NCBI GenBank assembly: GCA_947311265.1
Contig: CAMZKQ010000201.1
Coordinates: 1-14,300 of the forward strand
Direction of reading: 5' to 3'
DNA from: an uncultured Chlorobiota bacterium
Lineage (GTDB): Bacteria > Bacteroidota > Bacteroidia > Bacteroidales > JAADGE01
DNA length: 14,300 nt
The translations under genes were made by a program, and so were the position numbers. Below, piece after piece: positions 1-7,594 of the stretch (position 1 is its first letter; the number at the start of each line of letters is the position of its first letter). The notes under the pieces were generated by a model. The model did no database searches. It was given only the letters and a program-made list of their open reading frames with translations, and was not told the DNA's origin.

Positions 1-2
1 AA

Positions 3-3000
3 GATTGTGGGCAAGCCAATGGGGCAATAGACCTTAGCATCTCTGGTGGAGATACACCTTACTCCTTTACTTGGAATTTAGGACAAACTACAGAAGATAT
101 TGATAACCTATCGGCAAATACTTACACCGTTCAAATAACCGATAACATGGGCTGTACCCTTGCAGGAAGTTATACTGTTGCCAACGATGTCGCCGCTTTT
201 AGCATCAGCGAAAGCATTACCAACGAAACTTGTGGCGATGCAACAGGGGCAATAGCCCTAACAGTTACCCCAGCCGATACTTACACCTACAACTGGAACA
301 CAGGAGCTACTGCCAATAGCATCTCTACACTAAGTGCAGGAACTTACACTTGCGAAGTTACAAATAACTCCGGTTGCTCATTAACCCAAAGTTATGAAGT
401 AACAAATGAAACCGCAGGATTTGCAGTAACATTAGCTAATATGGATAACGACTATTGCAGTGCAGGAACTGGATTTATTGATATTGATGTTACAGGAGGA
501 ACAGCACCATACACCTACCTTTGGAGCAATGCCGAAACAACACAAGACATTGCTAGCCTTTCCCCCGCTACTTATTCTGTTGAAGTTTCAGATGATGCCG
601 GTTGCAAAGTAACCTTAAACCAACAAATCCTAAACTCAATTAATAACGATTTAGGAATTGTAAACATTAACACCACCGACGAAAGCCGTGGCGATGCCAA
701 CGGAAGTATTACTTACGCCGCAGCGGTTGCAGGGACATATATTTACAAATTAAATGGCACACAAAACCTAGGCAATACGCCAAACTTTACCGACCTATCT
801 GCCGGAGATTACATCATCTCTATACACGATGGCGGTTGTTTTGTAGAAGAAACTGTTACTATTGATAATAGTGCTACATTTAATGTAAACATATTTAATG
901 TACAAGATGATTTTTGTGGAGGTTCTTCTGGCTCGGTAGATTTATGGGTTGCCCCAGGATCTGGGTCATATACCTACCTTTGGAGCAATGGTGCTACAAC
1001 AGAAGGCATCGCAAATGTACCAGCAGGTACATACACTTGTACAATTACAGACACTAATACAGGCTGCACAAAAACAATTAGCCAAGAAATACAATCAGCA
1101 GGATGGTTCTCGGCAAGTGCAAATGTTACAGATGAAACCTGCGGACAAGGCAACGGAGCTATTGACTTGGTTATAGTTGATAATTTTAACGAACCAAAAA
1201 CAATCCTATGGAACACCGGAGCAACCACAGAAGACATTAGCAACCTTTCGGCAGGCGACTATTCAGTTGTATTAAGTGCAGTAAACTTTGCCTGTGAAGT
1301 AACAGTAGATGTTCAAGTACTAAACAATACAGGCTCACTTTCTGTAAGCCCAAGCATACAAAACGACAACTGTGGGGCAGGACAAGGTGCAATAACACTT
1401 GTTATCTCTGGCACTACGGCAGGATACTCTGTACTGTGGAGCAACGGAGCAACCACCGACAATATAACAGGACTAGCTGCTGGCAACTACTCGGTAACTG
1501 TAACAGATACACAAACCAACTGTACTTACAACAAGAACTTTACCATAGAAAATGTAGGAGAATATACTGTTGCAGATGCAATAACTAAAAGCTCATGCGG
1601 TACTTGTGCCGATGGCGAGATAAATCTAACCCCAAGCCCAACAGGCAGTTACACCTACCTTTGGAGCAACGGAGCAACCACAGAAGATGTTACAGGATTA
1701 CTACCAGGCACTTACACCGTATTAGTTTCCAATAACTTTGGCTGCGATACCAACCTATCCTACACCGTTGGGGCATGCGACCTTACTATAGACAACAACA
1801 CAATTGTTGATGAAGTTTGCGGAAACACACAAGGAAGCATAACAGTTGCAGCATCAGGAGGAACTGCACCTATAGCATACAGTTGGAGCACAGGAGCAAC
1901 TACAAATGCTATAACAGGCATAGGCGAAGGCAATTACACCATTACAGTATCCGACAATGGAGGTTGCACAGTTTCATCAAACTACGATGTGGGAAATACC
2001 ATTTCAGCATTTAGTATATCTAACTCTACTATTACTGACGAAACTTGTGGTGCTGCCAACGGAGCGGTAGAAATAACAGTATCCCCAGCAGGGGCTTACA
2101 CCTACGCTTGGAGCGTTGCTGGTACTACAAACACAATCACAGGCTTAGCTGCCAACTATTACACCGTTACAGTTACCGACCCACTAGGTTGTAATGTAAA
2201 TGGCACTTATACTGTAAACAATGCAACCAACGGATTAGCAGTTGCACTCGTAAGCTCTACCAACGAAAACTGTGGACAAACAGACGGTGCTATTGATATT
2301 GCTATAAATGGAGGCGTTGGACCATACAATGTACTATGGAGCAACGGAGCAACCACAGAAGATATCCAAGACTTATCCGCAGGGACATATATCATAGAAG
2401 TAACCGATGATTCAGGCTGTAAAGTAACCTTAGAACATACTGTACAAAACGAATCAAACGCAAGCCTTGCCATTACAAATCTAAATATTACTAACGACGA
2501 GTGCGGACAAAATATAGGGCAAATTAGTTTTTCTGCCAACGATTTAGGCACTTACATCTATAAGCTAGATGGCGTTGCCAACCTAGACAACTCTTCTACC
2601 TTTACAGGATTAGCCGCAGGAAACTACATTATCTCCATACACGATGGGGCTTGCCTTGTGCAACAAACCGTAACGGTGGATAACAACGCCTCATTTACCG
2701 CAGCTATAAATAACATAGACCCCGAATTCTGCGGTGGAAACGATGGTGCAATCAACATTCAAGTATTCCCCCCATTTGGCACGTACACTTACCTTTGGAG
2801 CAATGGAGCAACCACCGAAGATATAGCATCGCTTAGTGCAGGCACATATACTTGCACCATAACTAGTATTGGAACAGGCTGTGTAAATACCCTAACGGCA
2901 GAAGTGCAAGCCAATGGCTTCTATACGGCGGCAGCCGTTGCCACAGACGAACTCTGCGGACAAGGCAACGGAGCAATTAATGTAACCATTACCGACCCTT

Positions 3001-3863
3001 GGAACGAAGCCAAATACTTCTCTTGGAGCAATGGCGAAACCACCGAAGATATTTCAAACCTATCAGCAGGCGATTACACCCTTACCATTACCGACGATTT
3101 TGGCTGCACAGTAGTCGTAAACCAAGAAGTAGTTAATAATACTGGCACACTCGCAGTAAGTGAATTTGTACAAAACGATAATTGTAGTAATTCCGAAGGC
3201 TATATTAACCTAGCCATTTCTGGCGATGTAAACGGCTACTCCGTACTGTGGAATACAGGAGCAACGACTAATAATATTACAGGGCTTTCTGCCGATAACT
3301 ACACCGTAACAGTAACCGATACCGACAACGGTTGCATATTTAATGGAGCTTATGAAGTAGTCGCTCACCCAAGCTACACCATTTCAGAAGCAATTATCAA
3401 TAGTGCTTGCGAGCTTTGTGCAGATGGAGTCGTTAATTTAACAACAAGCCCAGCAGGTACATACAGTTTCTTATGGAGTAACGGAGCCACCACAGAAGAT
3501 ATTACAGGCTTGCTTCCAGCAGAATATAGCGTAACGGTTCAGAACGAATTTGGCTGCCAACAAACAGGCACTTACACCGTAAGTTTCGGCAGTGCAATTG
3601 TTGATATAACCAAAGGCACATTGCTTAACGTCTATCCAAATCCTGCCAAGGAAATAATCTATTTCGATTACGAATTTAAAAACGCAAACCAAGCTAACCT
3701 TATAATTTATGATATTATAGGCAACGCCGTTTATCAAAAAGAAATAGACCCTAAAAAAGGCAAAGTTACGTATAATGTACAAAGCCTTCCGGCAGGAATA
3801 TATTTAGCAAAAATTATTTCTGGCAAAGAAGCCGCCTACATTAAATTTATGATTGAAAGGTAA
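3..3863 (+). CDS. Giant SprB-repeat surface adhesin with T9SS sorting domain, 5' end outside window
   Basis: This is the C-terminal 1286 residues of a very long secreted protein. The reading frame is open back to the window edge, and the first visible residues (DCGQANGAIDL) already match the repeat consensus. The ATG at 147 is therefore internal and the real start lies upstream. The visible part is 16 modules of 74-77 residues, each with a CG..xGAI-type start, a YxYLWSNGATTEDI turn, an LSAGTYTV strand and a D..GC end. These resemble SprB repeats of gliding Bacteroidota. A type A sorting domain ends the protein. By family analogy it would cross the outer membrane through the type IX system and act at the cell surface in adhesion or gliding. 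This is inferred from repeat type and sorting signal, as no enzymatic domain is visible. The composition (rich in N, T, G, S, low in K and R) fits an extracellular beta-rich fibre. Confidence 0.9.
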   Translation, partial: DCGQANGAIDLSISGGDTPYSFTWNLGQTTEDIDNLSANTYTVQITDNMGCTLAGSYTVANDVAAFSISESITNETCGDATGAIALTVTPADTYTYNWNTGATANSISTLSAGTYTCEVTNNSGCSLTQSYEVTNETAGFAVTLANMDNDYCSAGTGFIDIDVTGGTAPYTYLWSNAETTQDIASLSPATYSVEVSDDAGCKVTLNQQILNSINNDLGIVNINTTDESRGDANGSITYAAAVAGTYIYKLNGTQNLGNTPNFTDLSAGDYIISIHDGGCFVEETVTIDNSATFNVNIFNVQDDFCGGSSGSVDLWVAPGSGSYTYLWSNGATTEGIANVPAGTYTCTITDTNTGCTKTISQEIQSAGWFSASANVTDETCGQGNGAIDLVIVDNFNEPKTILWNTGATTEDISNLSAGDYSVVLSAVNFACEVTVDVQVLNNTGSLSVSPSIQNDNCGAGQGAITLVISGTTAGYSVLWSNGATTDNITGLAAGNYSVTVTDTQTNCTYNKNFTIENVGEYTVADAITKSSCGTCADGEINLTPSPTGSYTYLWSNGATTEDVTGLLPGTYTVLVSNNFGCDTNLSYTVGACDLTIDNNTIVDEVCGNTQGSITVAASGGTAPIAYSWSTGATTNAITGIGEGNYTITVSDNGGCTVSSNYDVGNTISAFSISNSTITDETCGAANGAVEITVSPAGAYTYAWSVAGTTNTITGLAANYYTVTVTDPLGCNVNGTYTVNNATNGLAVALVSSTNENCGQTDGAIDIAINGGVGPYNVLWSNGATTEDIQDLSAGTYIIEVTDDSGCKVTLEHTVQNESNASLAITNLNITNDECGQNIGQISFSANDLGTYIYKLDGVANLDNSSTFTGLAAGNYIISIHDGACLVQQTVTVDNNASFTAAINNIDPEFCGGNDGAINIQVFPPFGTYTYLWSNGATTEDIASLSAGTYTCTITSIGTGCVNTLTAEVQANGFYTAAAVATDELCGQGNGAINVTITDPWNEAKYFSWSNGETTEDISNLSAGDYTLTITDDFGCTVVVNQEVVNNTGTLAVSEFVQNDNCSNSEGYINLAISGDVNGYSVLWNTGATTNNITGLSADNYTVTVTDTDNGCIFNGAYEVVAHPSYTISEAIINSACELCADGVVNLTTSPAGTYSFLWSNGATTEDITGLLPAEYSVTVQNEFGCQQTGTYTVSFGSAIVDITKGTLLNVYPNPAKEIIYFDYEFKNANQANLIIYDIIGNAVYQKEIDPKKGKVTYNVQSLPAGIYLAKIISGKEAAYIKFMIER
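6..1817 (+). repeat. SprB super-unit A: eight modules
   Basis: Module starts were marked by the codon of the first conserved cysteine: 6, 231, 456, 687 (Arg here), 915, 1140, 1371 and 1596. The steps are 225, 225, 231, 228, 225, 231, 225 and then 222 bp. The pattern of steps and module subtypes recurs in super-unit B, 1812-1815 bp downstream. The fourth module lacks the Trp turn and carries YIYKLNG and IISIHDGGC instead. The eighth has an extra cysteine (CGTC). Confidence 0.85.
1818..3617 (+). repeat. SprB super-unit B: eight modules
   Basis: First-cysteine codons are at 1818, 2046, 2271, 2502, 2730, 2955, 3183 and 3408. The steps are 228, 225, 231, 228, 225, 228 and 225 bp. Each module matches the one 1812-1815 bp upstream better than it matches its neighbours. 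Examples: CGQGNGAI followed by NEPK or NEAK in the sixth, YIYKLDG and IISIHDGAC in the fourth, and C-x-x-C-ADG in the eighth. After the eighth module the protein passes straight into the sorting domain. Confidence 0.85.
3618..3860 (+). other. T9SS type A C-terminal sorting domain (within the adhesin)
   Basis: The last 80 or so residues leave the repeat pattern. They begin with LLNVYPNPAKE, the typical YPNP start of type A sorting domains, followed by LIIYDIIGNAVYQKEID and then LPAGIYLAKIISG, ending in a short beta-strand tail (YIKFMIER). This domain is known to direct outer-membrane translocation by the type IX system, after which it is removed and the protein is anchored or released. Lysine becomes frequent only here. 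Confidence 0.92.
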
Positions 3864-3891
3864 AAATACAAAATTAAAATAACTCTAATTA

Positions 3892-3926
3892 CACTCATAG
3901 TAAGGCTTTATGCCATACTGTGAGTG
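3892..3926. terminator. Bidirectional terminator hairpin between convergent genes
   Basis: Arms CACTCA-T-AGTA-A-GGC and GCC-A-TACT-G-TGAGTG flank a five-base loop (TTTAT). They give 13 Watson-Crick pairs, one T-G wobble and one A-A mismatch. The hairpin sits 28 bp after the adhesin stop and 111 bp from the kpsF stop. A short T run (TTTTG) follows on the plus strand, and a T-rich stretch follows on the minus strand. This suits termination of both converging transcripts. Confidence 0.65.
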
Positions 3927-4037
3927 GTTTTGTATCAGCCCCACATTATTCATAAACTCAGGCAACACACCCGTTGTAAGTATTTATTTTATTGGGATAT
4001 ACTTTTCGATAGTGGGGAAACTTTAAACTAAAGACAT

Positions 4038-5009
4038 TTACACAATGCCCTCTTTTAAAATGTCATGCAAATGTATTATACCTAGATAGTTACCGCTTTT
4101 AGAAACAATAACTTGTGTAATATCATTCGCCTTCATCATTTCAAATATATTTACCGCAAAAGCCTCGGGCAAAACAGTTTTTGGTTGTTTAGACATTATA
4201 TCTTCCGCATACACCTTATTTATATCCAATTTATGGGCAAGCATTCGGCGTAAATCGCCATCGGTAATTATACCCAAAATATGCCCTTCGGAGTTAGTTA
4301 CTGCCGCTGCTCCAAGCCGCTTACTCGATATTTCTAAAATCACTTTTTCAATAGTATCATTAGCCCTAACCTCTGGCTTCTCGTTGTGCAAATATAAATC
4401 TGATGCACGCAAATATAATTTTTTGCCCAATGCACCTCCCGGGTGGAATTTTGCAAAATCGCTACCCGTAAAATTTCGGGATTCAAGCAATGCTACCGCA
4501 AGAGCATCGCCCATAACAAGCTGGGCAGTAGTACTTGAAGTGGGAGCTAAATTATTAGGACAGGCCTCCTTTTCAATAGTTGCCCGAATCACAAGGTCTG
4601 AATTTTTTGCCAAAAATGAATTCGCATCAGACACAATTGCAATAATTTTATTGCCAAAATTTCTAATCAGCGGAATTAATACTTTTATTTCAGGAGTATT
4701 TCCACTTTTTGACAAGCAGATTACAATATCCTTCGGAGTAATTATCCCCAAATCGCCATGAATGGCATCGGCTGCATGCAAAAAAACAGCAGGTGTTCCA
4801 GTTGAGTTCATGGTCGCCGCAATTTTCGAGGCGATTATTGCACTCTTACCAATCCCGGTAATAATTACCCGCCCCCCACCACAGGCTAAAATTAATCTTA
4901 CGCTATTCTCAAAATCAGTATCAATATACTTTTCTAGCTGAGCAATAGCTCCGGCTTCAATTTTAATAACTGTTTTTGCTATACTTTTTATTTTGCTTAA
5001 ATTATCCAA
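4038..5009 (-). CDS. kpsF: Arabinose-5-phosphate isomerase (KpsF/KdsD family)
   Basis: A 323-residue cytoplasmic enzyme expected to interconvert D-ribulose 5-phosphate and D-arabinose 5-phosphate, the first step of Kdo synthesis for lipopolysaccharide. The N-terminal SIS domain (about 35-170) has the GIGKSA sugar-phosphate loop, STGTP, HGDLG and SKSGNTPE. Candidate catalytic residues K55, E107, E148 and H189 keep the same mutual spacing as K59, E111, E152 and H193 of the E. coli enzyme. Two CBS domains follow (about 205-260 and 270-322), with GIITDGDLRRML and GIIHLHDILKEG. The start codon appears to be TTG (5009-5007). An in-frame stop lies at 5024-5022, no ATG lies between, and the next Met (67) falls inside the SIS domain. 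The gene is divergent from recQ and convergent with the adhesin gene. Confidence 0.93.
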   Translation of the reverse strand: MDNLSKIKSIAKTVIKIEAGAIAQLEKYIDTDFENSVRLILACGGGRVIITGIGKSAIIASKIAATMNSTGTPAVFLHAADAIHGDLGIITPKDIVICLSKSGNTPEIKVLIPLIRNFGNKIIAIVSDANSFLAKNSDLVIRATIEKEACPNNLAPTSSTTAQLVMGDALAVALLESRNFTGSDFAKFHPGGALGKKLYLRASDLYLHNEKPEVRANDTIEKVILEISSKRLGAAAVTNSEGHILGIITDGDLRRMLAHKLDINKVYAEDIMSKQPKTVLPEAFAVNIFEMMKANDITQVIVSKSGNYLGIIHLHDILKEGIV

Positions 5010-5342
5010 AAAAAAATAGGCTTATTTTATTTAAAATGATATTGTTTGTAAAGTGCTGGTAGTTATCTATTTATTGTGTGTTGTATTGGCAAATTTTAAT
5101 TAATGCAAAGGTTTGATAAACGTGCGGTTTTATGAAAAGTTTTTTTTAATCTTTTTTTAACTAATAAATTTTACTAATTTAGCTTACAAATATATAATAG
5201 TTCTCAAAGAAATAAGCAAAGAAACAAAAAGGATTATAATAAATGTTCATTACAATGGATTTTAGATATTACTTTAAAGTGCTTAAATATAGACTACTAC
5301 CTATCTATTTGTAACTAAAAAAACTAAGAAATAAAAATACCA
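5010..5342. other. Divergent intergenic region between kpsF and recQ
   Basis: This 333-bp, very AT-rich region holds no gene I can support. It contains two T runs, of 8 and 7 bases (5140-5147 and 5152-5158), 12 bp apart. It also holds a -7-like box on the minus strand, a weaker one on the plus strand (TCTATTTG, 5304-5311), and a 23-codon open frame (5243-5314) that ends 28 bp before recQ. The promoters of both flanking genes should lie here. Confidence 0.6.
5187..5220 (-). promoter_or_regulatory. Candidate kpsF promoter
   Basis: Read on the minus strand, TATATTTG (5194-5187) matches the Bacteroidota -7 consensus TAnnTTTG. A TTTG (5220-5217) lies 22 bp upstream as a possible -33 element. The spacing is at the long end of what is accepted. 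It implies a leader of about 170 nt before the TTG start. Confidence 0.4.
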
Positions 5343-7529
5343 ATGAGCGACAATGCAAGCACTTACCTTCAAAAAACGTTAAAGAAATTTTTTGGTTTCG
5401 ATAAGTTTAAAGGTGAGCAAGAAGAGGTAATTCAAAATTTACTTGATGGTAAAGATGCCTTTGTACTTATGCCCACTGGTGGCGGAAAATCTTTAACTTT
5501 TCAACTCCCCTCTTTATTACTAGAAGGAACAGCAATAGTTATATCCCCACTAATTGCCCTGATGAAAAACCAAGTAGATGCCATGCGGAGTTTTAGCTCA
5601 GAAGAAGGCATTGCTCACTTTTTAAACTCATCGCTTACAAAAGCACAAATTATACAAGTAAAGGAAGACGTACTAGCTGGCAAAACAAAACTACTTTACG
5701 TTGCCCCAGAATCACTAACAAAAGATGAAAATGTAGAATTCCTGCAACGCATAAAAATCTCTTTTTATGCCATTGATGAGGCACACTGTATCTCCGAATG
5801 GGGGCATGATTTTCGTCCAGAGTACCGCAAAATTCGCCCAATTATTGATAAAATAATGTGTGCTCCAATTATTGCACTTACCGCAACAGCTACCCCAAAA
5901 GTACAGCACGATATACAGAAAAATTTAGGCATTATTAATGCTAAGGTCTTTAAAGCCTCATTTTATCGCTCAAACTTATACTACGAAGTGCGACCAAAAA
6001 TAGATGAACAAAAGCAAATCATCCGTTTCATTAAAGAAAATACAGGGAAATCAGGAATTATTTACTGTCTTAGCCGGAAAAAAGTAGAAGAACTTGCAGA
6101 AATGCTTATCGTTAACGATATAAAAGCACTGCCCTACCATGCAGGCATGGATTCGCCCACTCGCTCAGGCAATCAAGATAAATTTTTGATGGAAGAGGTA
6201 GATGTAATTGTAGCCACAATTGCCTTCGGTATGGGCATTGACAAACCCGATGTGCGGTTTGTAATCCATTACGATATACCTAAAAGCCTAGAAGGCTACT
6301 ACCAAGAAACCGGGCGTGCTGGCAGAGACGGCGGCGAAGGAAAATGTATTACCTTTTACAGTTACGCTGATATTCAGAAACTCGAAAAATTTATGCAAGG
6401 CAAGCCCGTTGCAGAGCAAGAAATTGGTCGTCAGCTTTTACTCGAAACCGTTTCCTATGCAGAGTCATCAATGTGCCGCCCCAAAATCTTACTCAACTAT
6501 TTTGGAGAACAGTTGCTTGAACCTTGTAATAATTGCGATAATTGTAATAACCCCAAACCCAAATTCGAGGCCAAAGATTTTATACTAAAATACCTAAACG
6601 CAGTAGGCATAGTAAAAGAACGCTATAAAACAGAACATATCTCCAATATATTGGCAGGGAATGCCACCTCAGCAATCAAATCGTTTCGCCAAGACCAAAT
6701 CGAAATTTTTGGCTCCGGTAACGATAAAGAAGCCTCCTTTTGGAATGCCGTTGCTCGGCATGCACTAATACACCACCTGCTTGTTAAGGATATTGAAAAT
6801 TATGGGCTCTTGAAGTTTACCGATAAAGGCATAGCCTACCAAACCAAGCCATTTTCGATAATGATGTCCATTAACCATAAATACGAACTTGCAACAGGTA
6901 ACGAAATCTTACCAGGGAAAAATGGTGGCGGAGGTGGAGACGACCAATTAATTAAAATGCTCAAAGGCTTACGGAAAACAATATCCAAACGAAAAGCAGT
7001 GCCACCATTTGTTATTTTTCAAGACCCTTCTTTGGAGGATATGTCGATACAATATCCTATTAATAAAGAGGAACTACTTAAAATACAAGGCGTAGGCGTA
7101 GGAAAAGCCGAAAAATATGGGAAAGAATTTGTTGAGCTAATTGCTCGCTATGTTGAAGAAAATCAAATTGAACGCCCACAGGATTTTGTTGTAAAATCCA
7201 TCGTGAAAAAATCGGGCGTAAAAGTATATATTATCCAAAGCATTGACCGAAAAATGAGCCTAAACGATATTGCCAAAGCAAAAGGCTTTGAACTGCCCGA
7301 TTTACTGACAGAAATTGAAGCCATTGTTAATTCAGGCACAAAATTAGATATTACTTACCACATTGAACAAGCTATTGAAGAGGACATTGCCAGCGATATT
7401 TACGCCTATTTTTTAGAAGCCGAAACAGGGTCTATTGCAGATGCAGTTGCGGAATTTGATGATGATGAGTACTCGGAAGAGGATATAAGAATGGTACGCA
7501 TTCGCTTTATGTCCGAAATGGGCAACTAG
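5343..7529 (+). CDS. recQ: ATP-dependent DNA helicase RecQ
   Basis: A 728-residue 3'-5' DNA helicase for recombination and replication-fork repair. The helicase core shows Walker A MPTGGGKS (G46-S50), DEAH (145-148), ALTATATP (178-185), GMGIDKPDVRFVIHYDIP and the arginine-finger motif QETGRAGRDG (321-330). A zinc site follows with C378, C395, C398 and C401, then a winged-helix RQC region (about 406-520). Five glycines (528-532) form a linker to the HRDC domain (about 533-610, with the helix-hairpin segment KIQGVGVGKAEKYG). The C-terminal extension (about 620-728) contains a helix-turn-helix-like segment (SLNDIAKAKGFELPDLLTEI) and an acidic tail. It makes the protein longer than the 609-residue E. 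coli RecQ but is, as I recall, usual in Bacteroidota. The ATG at 5343 puts the Walker motif at the normal distance from the N-terminus. Confidence 0.96.
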   Translation: MSDNASTYLQKTLKKFFGFDKFKGEQEEVIQNLLDGKDAFVLMPTGGGKSLTFQLPSLLLEGTAIVISPLIALMKNQVDAMRSFSSEEGIAHFLNSSLTKAQIIQVKEDVLAGKTKLLYVAPESLTKDENVEFLQRIKISFYAIDEAHCISEWGHDFRPEYRKIRPIIDKIMCAPIIALTATATPKVQHDIQKNLGIINAKVFKASFYRSNLYYEVRPKIDEQKQIIRFIKENTGKSGIIYCLSRKKVEELAEMLIVNDIKALPYHAGMDSPTRSGNQDKFLMEEVDVIVATIAFGMGIDKPDVRFVIHYDIPKSLEGYYQETGRAGRDGGEGKCITFYSYADIQKLEKFMQGKPVAEQEIGRQLLLETVSYAESSMCRPKILLNYFGEQLLEPCNNCDNCNNPKPKFEAKDFILKYLNAVGIVKERYKTEHISNILAGNATSAIKSFRQDQIEIFGSGNDKEASFWNAVARHALIHHLLVKDIENYGLLKFTDKGIAYQTKPFSIMMSINHKYELATGNEILPGKNGGGGGDDQLIKMLKGLRKTISKRKAVPPFVIFQDPSLEDMSIQYPINKEELLKIQGVGVGKAEKYGKEFVELIARYVEENQIERPQDFVVKSIVKKSGVKVYIIQSIDRKMSLNDIAKAKGFELPDLLTEIEAIVNSGTKLDITYHIEQAIEEDIASDIYAYFLEAETGSIADAVAEFDDDEYSEEDIRMVRIRFMSEMGN

Positions 7530-7594
7530 GCCGGCTCACTCCTTTTTATTACACCGCTAATAAATCATAAAAAACAAAATATTAAGCAATAAAT

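Noticed and set aside
949..2551. Several open frames of 60-114 codons on both strands inside the adhesin gene
   Set aside because: They shadow the repetitive coding sequence in other frames. They recur with the modules and resemble no known protein.
6..3617. Regular repeats as a CRISPR array or tandem satellite
   Set aside because: The period is 222-231 bp, always a multiple of three, and fully coding, with divergence at wobble positions. This is a protein repeat, not spacer-repeat DNA.
5140..5158. Two T runs spaced 12 bp apart as a terminator or bent-DNA element
   Set aside because: There is no stem before either run, and the region is generally very A/T rich. Bending is possible but not supported.
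5304..5311. TCTATTTG as the recQ promoter -7 box
   Set aside because: It has one mismatch in the conserved TA pair, and no -33 element is visible at the right distance, so it was not called as a feature.
7530..7594. Promoter or terminator between recQ and era
   Set aside because: Apart from a six-base GCCGGC palindrome, there is no TAnnTTTG box and no stem with a T run. Read-through seems more likely.
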